Below, one piece after another: positions 55,063 to 63,878 of a stretch of 64,000 bases of DNA. The notes below the pieces were generated by a model, which worked only from the letters and a program-made list of their open reading frames with translations, had not been told where the DNA came from and made no database searches. How positions within the stretch are numbered: position 1 is the stretch's first letter; the number at the start of each line of letters is the position of its first letter. The DNA comes from an uncultured Eubacterium sp. (GTDB lineage: Bacteria; Bacillota; Clostridia; Lachnospirales; Lachnospiraceae), in assembly GCA_900545725.1 (NCBI GenBank), contig URAI01000001.1, forward strand, positions 73,437 to 137,436. Reading direction: 5' to 3'. A program made the position numbers and the translations under genes.

Positions 55063-56172
55063 TCAGAGCTTCATGCTCTTTCTTAGAAAATCATCTACTT
55101 TCTTTTGCTCTTCTATAAGTATATTATGTCCGTTAGTATAGTCACATTCCAGAACCTCATTATCAAGACCGCTATCAACATATTTTCTTTCAAGGTCAAA
55201 TTTAGACAGCAGAGTATTAAGTCTTGACATCATATTTCCATGATTATCCTGTCTTGCATACACAAGAAAAGGACGATCAAAGATAAACGAAAATACACAT
55301 GCATGAAATGAATCAGTAAGAATAAGCTTTGCATGCTCAAATAAATATACAAATTCTCCCGGATCAGCCATATACATATCCTTATCTCTAATGTCAAGGA
55401 GGTTGTATACAACTGCATTATTCTCACTTGATAACCTTTTTAAATCTTCCTCTGCTCTCTTAGACCTCTCACCCAAAAAATATGTCAGAATATATGGTCT
55501 GTCACAATCAATACGCTTTGGTTTCTTTGATATCTTTCTCCAGTCATCAGCACAAAGCATCATCGTAGGGTCAATAAGCACCGTAGCTTTTTTACCTGTC
55601 AGTTCTTTAACAATATCAGCACCTGCGTCCTCACGAACCGATATCATATCAAACTTCGACAGATACTCCCTGAACCAGTCCTCCCATTCCTCCGGCAGCC
55701 TTTCTAACCCAAAGCTTGGAGAAAAGCATACTTTCTGCTCAGGCTTTGCAAATGTAAGAAGAAACATATCCCTCTTAAGCGGTGAATACGGATACCATAA
55801 AGGATTCCACACCTGATCACTTCCAACAACATAATAGTCATCAGAGCCAAGCTGTGAGCAGCTCTCAACCAGTTCCGTATTAATATACATATCACGGAAT
55901 TTCATAAACTTCTTACGCTTCTTCTTATTAAGGGGATACTTTATCCAGTATTCTTTATTACCTGCATGTTTAAATCCTGTGATACGATGTATCAGATACT
56001 TAATATCATTTTTCCAGACCTTCCCCGCCGGCTTTTCAAACGATATAGTTGCCGCATCAGCACCTGCCAAATTATCAATAACTGTCTTAACCGCATAATT
56101 TTGAAGATAATTGCCATAATTAAAATTAGGGTCAATTATTGTCATTATCTTAATCTTTAATTTCTTATCCAT
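55063..56172 (-). CDS. Polysaccharide pyruvyltransferase family protein, second copy
   Basis: 369 residues from the ATG after TAGGTGGGAGTT. 'IMTIIDPNFNYGNYLQNYAVKTVI', 'YYVVGSDQVWNP' and 'LILTDSFHACVFSFIFDRPFLVYAR' are family features. It is a paralogue of the protein at 47589. The two proteins differ enough to act on different sugars. It sits after the Wzz-like gene. Confidence 0.85.
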   Translation of the reverse strand: MDKKLKIKIMTIIDPNFNYGNYLQNYAVKTVIDNLAGADAATISFEKPAGKVWKNDIKYLIHRITGFKHAGNKEYWIKYPLNKKKRKKFMKFRDMYINTELVESCSQLGSDDYYVVGSDQVWNPLWYPYSPLKRDMFLLTFAKPEQKVCFSPSFGLERLPEEWEDWFREYLSKFDMISVREDAGADIVKELTGKKATVLIDPTMMLCADDWRKISKKPKRIDCDRPYILTYFLGERSKRAEEDLKRLSSENNAVVYNLLDIRDKDMYMADPGEFVYLFEHAKLILTDSFHACVFSFIFDRPFLVYARQDNHGNMMSRLNTLLSKFDLERKYVDSGLDNEVLECDYTNGHNILIEEQKKVDDFLRKSMKL

Positions 56173-56201
56173 AACTCCCACCTATATATAATAACTATAG
56201 G

Positions 56202-56254
56202 GCTGCCACATCAACGAAGATTTATATACACCTCCTATTGTGACAGCCCCTGAT
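56202..56254 (-). terminator. Hairpin upstream of the second pyruvyltransferase gene
   Basis: GGGCTGTCACA pairs with TGTGGCAGCCC around about 28 bases. It lies between the Wzz-like stop and the pyruvyltransferase start, and no strong T-run follows. It may be an attenuator or a weak terminator. Confidence 0.4.
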
Positions 56255-56346
56255 TATGTTAAAATTATTATTTCTATTCTTATTTTACAGACACTTATAA
56301 AATCAGAGTCATTTAAAATAAGACTTCTGTTCAGATTCCTGTTTTA

Positions 56347-57474
56347 CTATATCCATATATAACCCAGTATATCAGCCTCAGCTGCTTGTGCCATCTGAAC
56401 AAAGTTATATATATCAGCTCCCTTGTCACGTTCTTTCTGTACAACAAGAATTATACCATCTGTATTATATATATTCTTAAGCTCTTCTGTATTCTCTATT
56501 ATATTTTCATATAATTCTGAAGATATTCCATCGTCTGCAAGTCCGTTTAAAATATCTGTTATTACAATACCATTCTTCTGCTTCATATGTGAAAATGTTA
56601 TAATTGAGACATCTTTAGTATCTGCCGCATTACATCTTGCTTCAATAACAGGAACCGCCACCTCCTGTGCATTATTTCCATCATACAGACATTTCCTGCC
56701 AATATATGGCTCTATCTCTTTCTTATCATACAATCTCTTATCCCTTAAAATTCCGGTAAGAATTATAATTACAACTATACCTATACCAAGAATCATAGTA
56801 TATTTAGTAGTTTTAGCTGACAATACAGCCGACGGCATGCTCTTTTGTACTGTTGTTATATCTATTCTCTTATATGTATTATTGTCTTTCTTTTCCGGAT
56901 ATGTCTCGCTAGGCTGCATCGTACACTCTGCAAGGTCAAATCTTTCCCTGGCTTCCTTAAGAACTATATCCGCTGCCTGTTCAACAAGATATCTTGTTCT
57001 TTCTTCTGTACTCTTACTATCAACCGTTATTATAAAATATCTTCCTGAACCGGTTGTTATATTAAATGAATCCTCTGCCATTAAATTATCATAATCAGCA
57101 CTTTCCAGCCTTTTATTAAGCTCATTCTTTATCTCATCTTCGTATAATAACATTCTAGTCTCATCTATAATATTAGTATGCTTCTGCTCAATATATCTTT
57201 GTATAGCATACTGCTCATATGCACTCTGTTCCTGACTGTCGTAAACTATATTCTCATCCTGCCAGTTAGCATATACATAAATATAGCCATGATAATATGA
57301 TGCTTTTGTCGTATATGAGCCAATCTTTCCCTGCTTATACTGCACAACACCTGCCGCCACACTTATTACAGCCGCCAGTACAATAACAATAAGACATTTA
57401 AGCCATGTTCTTTTTAATACTGAAACTATCTTTCTATTACTGATTATCTGACTGTAGCCCTGTGAATTATCCAT
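56347..57474 (-). CDS. Wzz-like chain-length protein with degenerate kinase-like tail
   Basis: 375 residues from the ATG after AATGGAGATAAAA. Two membrane segments (about 28-50 and 226-245) bracket an outer domain, the Wzz/polysaccharide co-polymerase layout. The C-terminal 130 residues look like a BY-kinase domain ('DVSIITFSHMKQKNG' and 'DGIILVVQKERDKG....ILGYIW') but the Walker A loop is missing. It should regulate chain length; the tail may be a pseudo-kinase. The start of the two-component-like gene pair is not seen here. Confidence 0.75.
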   Translation of the reverse strand: MDNSQGYSQIISNRKIVSVLKRTWLKCLIVIVLAAVISVAAGVVQYKQGKIGSYTTKASYYHGYIYVYANWQDENIVYDSQEQSAYEQYAIQRYIEQKHTNIIDETRMLLYEDEIKNELNKRLESADYDNLMAEDSFNITTGSGRYFIITVDSKSTEERTRYLVEQAADIVLKEARERFDLAECTMQPSETYPEKKDNNTYKRIDITTVQKSMPSAVLSAKTTKYTMILGIGIVVIIILTGILRDKRLYDKKEIEPYIGRKCLYDGNNAQEVAVPVIEARCNAADTKDVSIITFSHMKQKNGIVITDILNGLADDGISSELYENIIENTEELKNIYNTDGIILVVQKERDKGADIYNFVQMAQAAEADILGYIWI

Positions 57475-57503
57475 TTTTATCTCCATTTCCTAAATATTTA
57501 ATA

Positions 57504-57983
57504 TCAGTCCGTTATAAAATAGTCATCTATATACCGGCAGCCTATAGCAGACTTGCCGTCATCTGATAGCATAACCGTTACTTTTCTGTCATAGTATACA
57601 ATCAGATACAAAGAATGACTACTATTTATACATGACTGCGATGTGAATTCTTCTTTTTTCAGCCTGTCGATGGGAAGCTTTTTATAAATATTAGGATACC
57701 ACTTTTTTATTGTATCAAACTGCACCCCATCTTTTCCATTTCCTATATAAATAAATGTCTGACCCTTATACTTTATTACATCATCATCAATATACTGCCA
57801 TAATTCATCATCCTTTAATATATCCGAAAAAATATTCTGTATATCATTAAGTGTCTCTACATCTGCTTTTTCTCTTTTAATTTCATTATCATTAATTTTA
57901 AAAGCACAAAATCTGACTATAATAAGATTCAGGAATATGGCAATAATACAAAAGACAGTTATCTGCTTTGATATCCTGTTCAT
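57504..57983 (-). CDS. Single-membrane-segment protein of unknown function
   Basis: 159 residues. An N-terminal membrane segment (8-28) is followed by a charged outer domain with 'GQTFIYIGNGKDGVQFDTIKKWYPNIY'. I do not recognise the family. It is 29 bp before the Wzz-like gene and 19 bp after a GT4 gene, so it is part of the operon. Confidence 0.6.
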   Translation of the reverse strand: MNRISKQITVFCIIAIFLNLIIVRFCAFKINDNEIKREKADVETLNDIQNIFSDILKDDELWQYIDDDVIKYKGQTFIYIGNGKDGVQFDTIKKWYPNIYKKLPIDRLKKEEFTSQSCINSSHSLYLIVYYDRKVTVMLSDDGKSAIGCRYIDDYFITD

Positions 57984-58002
57984 ACGCTTCTCCTACTACT
58001 TA

Positions 58003-59073
58003 TTAAATTCCCTGTTTTAAAAGCTTCTCCCATCTGTCACATATTCCCGTTACATTAAAGCTTTCTGACCACTTCTTAGCTTCTATGGCAAGTCTGCTTC
58101 TTAAATCTTTATCATTAATCAGTTTTTCAATTCCAGCCGAAAGTGCGGGAACATCACCATTTTCCACCAAAATACCTGTATATCCATCCTTAATAAGCTC
58201 TGATGGTCCATATGGACAGTCAAATGAAACTACAGGAAGCTCGTTAGCCTGTGCTTCAAGAATAACCATTCCAAAGCCCTCAAATCTTGAAGAACATACA
58301 AAGACAGATGCTTTTCTAAATTCCTCATTAATATCATCTATATAACCTGCAAACTGAACATTCTTTAATTGTAAATCTGACATCTGCTGTTTAAGCTGCG
58401 CTTCCTTGCTGCCCACGCCTGCTATTCTAAGCTTCCAGTCACTATATTTATCTTCAATATTCTTCCAGCCGTCTAATAACAGATCAAATCCTTTCTGATT
58501 CTCCAGCCTTCCAACTGCAAGTACAGTTTTATCCCGCTGTATATCCCATTCTCTGTTATCTGTCGTTATCGGATTATATATTCTTACTATCTTTTTAATA
58601 TCTTTTTCATTCTTTTCATAGAGTTCTTTATCTCTGTCTGTAAGAACAACCAGAATGTCAGCATTTTTACATGAGATATGTCTGGCATAGCTTTGCAGCT
58701 TGGATCCGGTATTAACACCATAATTAAAATGCTCCCATGCAATAATCTTAGTGTTCTTATACTTTGCAAACATCGCATAAAATACAAGACTTACATCAAT
58801 GCATATTATATAATCATACTCATTCTTCTTATTCAGCTTTCGTATTTTTCCTATACCTTTAAGCCTTCTTACAACCGGATTACCATACTTTTCTCCCTCA
58901 AGCGATACCAGCTTAATACGTTTATCAAGCTTAAATCCACTATTTCTGCCATCACGACAGCTTGCTATTGTTATGTCATAATTCCTGCCTGCAAGCTCAT
59001 TGGCTATACTTGACAGAACTCTTTCAGTTCCGGCCCTGTGTGACATATTATGTATTAAAAAAAGCAGTTTCAT
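58003..59073 (-). CDS. Glycosyltransferase family 4
   Basis: 356 residues from the ATG after TTGGAGATTGTTT. 'LLFLIHNMSHRAGTERVLSSIANELAGR', 'VGRLENQKGFDLLLDGW' and 'SRFEGFGMVILEAQANELPVVSFDCPYGPSELI' are typical of GalNAc/galactosyl GT4 enzymes. It is a cytoplasmic transferase in the 5' part of the locus. Confidence 0.87.
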   Translation of the reverse strand: MKLLFLIHNMSHRAGTERVLSSIANELAGRNYDITIASCRDGRNSGFKLDKRIKLVSLEGEKYGNPVVRRLKGIGKIRKLNKKNEYDYIICIDVSLVFYAMFAKYKNTKIIAWEHFNYGVNTGSKLQSYARHISCKNADILVVLTDRDKELYEKNEKDIKKIVRIYNPITTDNREWDIQRDKTVLAVGRLENQKGFDLLLDGWKNIEDKYSDWKLRIAGVGSKEAQLKQQMSDLQLKNVQFAGYIDDINEEFRKASVFVCSSRFEGFGMVILEAQANELPVVSFDCPYGPSELIKDGYTGILVENGDVPALSAGIEKLINDKDLRSRLAIEAKKWSESFNVTGICDRWEKLLKQGI

Positions 59074-59212
59074 AAACAATCTCCAAGTATATTATGTATC
59101 TTTTCCAAAATGCTATTTATAAATGACCTACAACTTATCTAAAGCCAACGGAATTGCAGTAGATTTATTTCTAAATAACAGCATACATTTTACAATAAAA
59201 TGTATACAACTA

Positions 59213-59716
59213 TCAATTACCGTCAAATAATCCATCAACTATCTTTTCAAGCTTCTTATTAAATCTTGCATTATTACTACCCATATGTGAGTCCATATTA
59301 CTTACAATGGTATCATAATTAATAATAGTATCTTTCAGATTCTTAATGTCATATATAGGAATTATAGTTCCCATACGCTTTGCAATCTGCTTTGCAAAAT
59401 CAACCTGATGATTATTAACATGCTCACCAAACTTTTCCTGTCTTGGTACAACAATAGGAACTTTTCCTATCTGTAAAGGCATAATAAAGCTTGCAGGTCC
59501 ACCATGTGTTATTACTATTTTTGCTTCTTTTACATTTTTTTCCATATCACTGTACGGAATCAACTTGTGCCACTCACAATACTGTGGCTTATATGTGCAG
59601 AAACCTGTCTGCATAATAACATCCTCAGTTATTATATTATCTCTCTTTAATTCATCAACAAACTTAATCAGTCTGTTAAACTGCTGTTCATGTGTGCCAA
59701 CGGTTACAAATATCAT
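59213..59716 (-). CDS. Glycosyltransferase PssE/Alg13-like catalytic half
   Basis: 167 residues from the ATG after AGAGGTGGATA; the longer upstream start is in the ribosome binding site. 'IFVTVGTHEQQFNRLIKFVDEL' and 'THGGPASFIMPLQIGKVPIVVPRQ' are the GT28 C-terminal half, as in PssE and Alg13. It works with the membrane-associated partner at 59727, 10 bp upstream. Confidence 0.87.
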   Translation of the reverse strand: MIFVTVGTHEQQFNRLIKFVDELKRDNIITEDVIMQTGFCTYKPQYCEWHKLIPYSDMEKNVKEAKIVITHGGPASFIMPLQIGKVPIVVPRQEKFGEHVNNHQVDFAKQIAKRMGTIIPIYDIKNLKDTIINYDTIVSNMDSHMGSNNARFNKKLEKIVDGLFDGN

Positions 59717-59726
59717 TATCCACCTC

Positions 59727-60176
59727 TTAGAATATGCTTCCAAGACATATTGCTTTCTTATATACTTTCTTCTGTTCTTCCCACTGTACTATGAATTTAT
59801 CTGCAATAGGATATACCATCTTTCCTGTTACAGTCGGTTTATCAATACGGTCAAATACCTCAACATATACGAGCTTTGCACCAAACAACTTTCCCAGATA
59901 AAAAAATGGAACAGCCACTGCAGCTCCTGATGATATAATCAGGTCAGGCTTTTCTTTTCTTAATACTTTCCATGCTATTTTAGTATTCTTAACCAATGCC
60001 TTAATACTTCTATTCGTAGGATAGTAACAAGGATATACCTTCTCATCCTTTAACAGACTTCTTGCATCTTCTTTATCAAATGTAACCCAGAATCTATCTT
60101 TCTCACTCCAGAATGGTTTCATCATATACAGATGAGTAAGATGCCCACCTGATGAGCCTACCAGACATACTTTCAT
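59727..60176 (-). CDS. PssD/Alg14-like partner of the split glycosyltransferase
   Basis: 149 residues from the ATG after TGGAGGATTGTG. 'KVCLVGSSGGHLTHLYMM' and 'DLIISSGAAVAVPFFYLGKLFGAKLVYVEVFDRI' match PssD/Alg14. The pair adds the second sugar of the repeat unit, often galactose from UDP-galactose on glucose. Supply by galE in the same locus fits this. Confidence 0.87.
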   Translation of the reverse strand: MKVCLVGSSGGHLTHLYMMKPFWSEKDRFWVTFDKEDARSLLKDEKVYPCYYPTNRSIKALVKNTKIAWKVLRKEKPDLIISSGAAVAVPFFYLGKLFGAKLVYVEVFDRIDKPTVTGKMVYPIADKFIVQWEEQKKVYKKAICLGSIF

Positions 60177-60392
60177 CACAATCCTCCATAACTGTATAGC
60201 TATCTGATTATAAAATAAATAACTATACTCAACAAATGCTATACTAGCTATAACCACATAAAATATATCAATCATATATATTATCACAACGATTATATAT
60301 CGCCGCATATTATATAATTATACATTAACTCTATGTAAGACAATATCATCATATCTAAAATAAGATAACATTATTACATAATAAAATCAAGT

Positions 60393-60923
60393 TTAATACT
60401 TTCTTATTAAAAATTCATATTTCTTATCAGAATCAGTCTCTTCCTTTACCAACAATTGATAAGACTTTAGTGTTTCTGAATATTCATAACAAAGTGACGT
60501 ATGTGTTGCCGCATTAGTCAGGCGGTAGCTCTGCGTATTACCAATTCTTTCTATATGCCATCTGTTATAATCATTATTCTCATCATACCCCTGTGCCACC
60601 ACTGTTTCTTTATCTGACGCCACAGCAATACACATTCCATATGGTCCATACATTATTGCATATTCATCATCCTTGACATGCTTAATCTCAAATGTCTGTC
60701 CTGCACTTGATGATGATTTGATAAGCTGTACAGGAGTTCCGTAAACCTCAAAAGAATTATATACTTCCATCTGATATAAGGTCTCATTAGCTGACCTTAT
60801 GTAATAATTGGCATCTCTTATAAGTACGCCATCCGAATGAAAATCAACCATACAAATTACAGCTATAAACACTGCAAGGAATACAACAGCTCTTCTTACA
60901 AGTTTAATTATTATCTTTTTCAT
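60393..60923 (-). CDS. Membrane-anchored ricin-type beta-trefoil-like protein
   Basis: 176 residues. One N-terminal membrane segment (about 8-28) is followed by a trefoil-like domain with repeated 'YYIRSANE', 'QTFEIKHVKDDEYAIM', 'YNRWHIERIGNTQSYRLTNAATHTSLCYE'. Such folds bind carbohydrate, so it may hold the growing glycan outside. Identification is by pattern, not certain. The start overlaps the polymerase-like stop (TGATG). Confidence 0.65.
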   Translation of the reverse strand: MKKIIIKLVRRAVVFLAVFIAVICMVDFHSDGVLIRDANYYIRSANETLYQMEVYNSFEVYGTPVQLIKSSSSAGQTFEIKHVKDDEYAIMYGPYGMCIAVASDKETVVAQGYDENNDYNRWHIERIGNTQSYRLTNAATHTSLCYEYSETLKSYQLLVKEETDSDKKYEFLIRKY

Positions 60924-62092
60924 CAGTCTGTACTCCTTCCTGCTAATTTATCCGGCTTAATTCTGCTAAATAACATATACCATACAGGGCAATATGCAAC
61001 CTCTAACATATGATGTTCTGTAAATCCAAATACAAGCATAACAATTAAGACAATTACAGTATAATCCTTATAATTCTCAACAGCTCTTTCAAAGCAAAGC
61101 ATATATACAAAAGTGATAAGTGATAAAAATACCCATCCATATCTTATTGCAATTCTTATAAAAGAACTATCAAGGAAGAAATTATATCCAAGAATAGTAT
61201 TATTTTCTATAACTACCGAACCAAATGGCTGTATTCCATATTGTGCAAGTCCCTGATAACTTAATGATATTCTATTAGAGAATATATTATCAAGCTTCTG
61301 ATACAACTCACTTGACGGATCATAAAATGTAACTGCAATTATACAGAATATTGCTACGACAAGCATTATAATTCCAAAATATTTAAGCCACTGATGCTTA
61401 GACAACTGTATCCCCATTACTCTTAATAACTTAATAACTGCAAGAAGCAGACATAATATAACTATACAGATAAAATCATTACGTGCATATGTCCTATGGT
61501 ATATTGCATAACCAGCTACAAACATCAAAGCAATCTCTGCAAATGTAAGCCGGCTCTCTCTGAGAGTTACATATACCATAAATATAAATAATACATGTGC
61601 TGCAAAATCAGTAGGATATATTATACCAAATGACTGTCTTATACCCCTGTCTGTCTCATAAGTCATATCAGGCACTATTCCTGTATGTGCTGCATAAAAT
61701 GCAACTAACTGGACAACTACTGCTACACATAAATAACAATATGCAATTTTCTTCCATGATACATTCTTAGCTCCTGCTATAAGAAGTACAATATCAAGCA
61801 CTTCATCTTCACCTATAGTATAGCTGACAACTGCCGCACATGCTATAAGCGCCACAATAAATACAATCTCAAGCCATGAATCAAACTGTCTCTTTATAGC
61901 AGCCAGTATAAGATTGACTACTACAAATACTACAAGAGTCCATTTGACAACTCTGTAAAAATCATACGAATAGCTGTTTTCCAAAAGTGTAGTATTAAGA
62001 TAATATTTTAACACAATTCCGGTAAATAAAAATAAATATATATACTGCAGCCAGTCCTCTGTCTTTAAAATTGCAGTCTTCAAATCCTTCAT
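60923..62092 (-). CDS. Polymerase-like polytopic membrane protein (first gene of locus)
   Basis: 389 residues with about 10-11 membrane helices and a long outer loop around 'EDEVLDIVLLIAGAKNVSWKKIAYCYLC' and 'SFGIIYPTDFAAHVLFIFMVYVTL'. The style resembles Wzy/O-antigen ligase proteins, but there is no firm motif. GGAGAACAATAG precedes the ATG. It is the first gene of the polysaccharide transcript after a good promoter. Confidence 0.7.
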   Translation of the reverse strand: MKDLKTAILKTEDWLQYIYLFLFTGIVLKYYLNTTLLENSYSYDFYRVVKWTLVVFVVVNLILAAIKRQFDSWLEIVFIVALIACAAVVSYTIGEDEVLDIVLLIAGAKNVSWKKIAYCYLCVAVVVQLVAFYAAHTGIVPDMTYETDRGIRQSFGIIYPTDFAAHVLFIFMVYVTLRESRLTFAEIALMFVAGYAIYHRTYARNDFICIVILCLLLAVIKLLRVMGIQLSKHQWLKYFGIIMLVVAIFCIIAVTFYDPSSELYQKLDNIFSNRISLSYQGLAQYGIQPFGSVVIENNTILGYNFFLDSSFIRIAIRYGWVFLSLITFVYMLCFERAVENYKDYTVIVLIVMLVFGFTEHHMLEVAYCPVWYMLFSRIKPDKLAGRSTD

Positions 62093-62154
62093 CTATTGTT
62101 CTCCATTTCCGTATTTATAGAAATCCCCCTTAAATTCCAAGGGCATACTTTATA

Positions 62155-62183
62155 ATTATATACAATACATATAGGATATTCAA
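62155..62183 (-). promoter_or_regulatory. Promoter of the polysaccharide locus
   Basis: TTGAAT (62183-62178), 17-bp spacer, TATAAT (62160-62155) on the minus strand. Predicted start is about 62148, giving a leader of about 56 bases with a small CCCTT/AAGGG hairpin before GGAG and the ATG at 62092. The rest of the 62093-62383 gap shows nothing else I recognise. Confidence 0.65.
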
Positions 62184-62383
62184 GAGGGATTGGTAGTGGT
62201 AATTAAATATATCCTAAATCTAAATGTATAGCAGGTTCTCCACTATCTCATCTGCTTCTGTTAAATAACCATGTCTTTCTAATAGCATCTGTAATAACTA
62301 AACTTATGTAATCGAGTCACGTGCTTAATAAGTATTACATAATTTTCTTATCAACCACGACAAATTCTGATTTTAAGCCAAAT

Positions 62384-63331
62384 CTACATATTATCTTTAA
62401 TCTTCTGTACTTCCTCTACAGAAATATCAAGTATATCTGCTACCACTTCGCATGACTTGAACTTTCTTAAACAGCTTATAATTAACTGTCTTCTTGCCTG
62501 TTCTCCTTCTCGTCTTCCCTCTTCTCTTCCCTCTTCTATTGCCTCTTCTCGTTCCACTCTTCTTGCAGTCTCTTCATCATATTCTAATGTAAGCATATTA
62601 TGCACCTCCGAACCATTTTCCTTTAAAAACTCTGTTAATATATTATTCTCTATTGCCATATTCACAGCTGTTTTCATAGCTTCATCAAGATTCTCTTCTG
62701 ATTTTCTGCAATCTTCAATTATCTGTATAAAACGGCTATACTGTTCCAGCGTGTCTTTCTTTGTTACCAGCTTATTATGTGATGAATAACGTATGTCAAT
62801 TACTTTAACCTTTAGTTCCAACTGTGCGCCTTTATCACCCTTAAATAATTCTGGCTGCACATCATCATCTTTAAATGCATCTGACAGATTAAGCTCTAAT
62901 TCTGTTACCACCTTACCATCCTGCTTAAGATCATCTCTTCCGTTATATAACACTACAAATTCAGGTGCCGGTATTTTTATAAGCTTTCTTCTATATATAT
63001 TATCGGCATCTATTATTTTTTCATACAGCCTTGCAATATATATCAGAAATCTTAACGGCATATTCTCATTAATTGTTGACTGATGTTCTACTAATACCAC
63101 AAATCTTCCATTCATCGTAAAAGCAACATCGTTCTTTCTTGGTATAAATAATACGTCTTCAAGTGTTACTATGTCAATCAGTGATTCATCTGTATAATCA
63201 GTATCAAACAGGTTGTTATATAACCCCAATGCTTCCTTTTTATTGTTAAATAACATTCTGAATACTGTATCTTTATACTTCCTGTTTGTTGTTTTATTCT
63301 CTGTTCCACCTGTGGTCTTGTCCGTTGTCAT
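62384..63331 (-). CDS. Rpn family PD-(D/E)XK nuclease / putative transposase
   Basis: 315 residues from the ATG after TTAGGGAAAGAT; a longer frame reaches 63409 but lacks a ribosome binding site. 'FRMLFNNKKEALGLYNNLF', 'VAFTMNGRFVVLVEHQSTINENMPLRFLIY' carry the D...ExQ catalytic pattern of Rpn proteins, and the C-terminal 'EEGREEGRREGEQARRQ' is the typical charged helix. Such genes spread as families and promote recombination or act in phage defence. A near-identical tail lies at 63879. Confidence 0.82.
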   Translation of the reverse strand: MTTDKTTGGTENKTTNRKYKDTVFRMLFNNKKEALGLYNNLFDTDYTDESLIDIVTLEDVLFIPRKNDVAFTMNGRFVVLVEHQSTINENMPLRFLIYIARLYEKIIDADNIYRRKLIKIPAPEFVVLYNGRDDLKQDGKVVTELELNLSDAFKDDDVQPELFKGDKGAQLELKVKVIDIRYSSHNKLVTKKDTLEQYSRFIQIIEDCRKSEENLDEAMKTAVNMAIENNILTEFLKENGSEVHNMLTLEYDEETARRVEREEAIEEGREEGRREGEQARRQLIISCLRKFKSCEVVADILDISVEEVQKIKDNM

Positions 63332-63878
63332 ATCTTTCCCTAATAAATTCCCCTCCATAATATTTATATCAAATCTCAGTGTATTAGCACACAAATTACT
63401 ATAAGCCACAAAAGCCGACCGACAATATCAATATTAACTGCATTATTAAAAGTATTAATAGTAAAATAATATTATAATACTATATCTAAACACCAAATAT
63501 ATAATTATGATTAAACGTAATATCTGTATTAAAATAAATATCAACATTCCAAGCAGTAATACTATTGTTTTTATACGTTAAGCATATCATCATTCATGCT
63601 GTTTGTAGATATATTTATTATATTTTTGATATACTAAATCTTATGAAATAGCACCACAACATTTACTAATATAAATGTCATGGTGCTATAACTACAATGT
63701 AAGTGTAGAGCTTACATTCATTTTTTTGATTATACTGTGTTTTCAACTATTTAGTATTCAATAATTATAACCTCCTAAAAAATTTGTTGCAATTGTATAA
63801 TTGGATTATTATTGTTATATCAAATTTTTCGGGTCATTTACAGATATACAGGTTGAAACGTTTACTTTTAAGCCAAAT
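63332..63878. other. AT-rich gap between two Rpn copies
   Basis: About 550 bp with no gene. A hairpin of TAGCACCA and TGGTGCTA with an inner ACATTTA/TAAATGT stem lies at 63647-63689 and may terminate the second Rpn gene on the minus strand. The bases at 63866-64000 repeat 62371-62505. Confidence 0.4.

Noticed and set aside
56423..57094. Plus-strand ORF of 223 codons
   Set aside because: It is antisense to the Wzz-like gene, whose frame has membrane segments, a ribosome binding site and operon context; the opposite frame has none.
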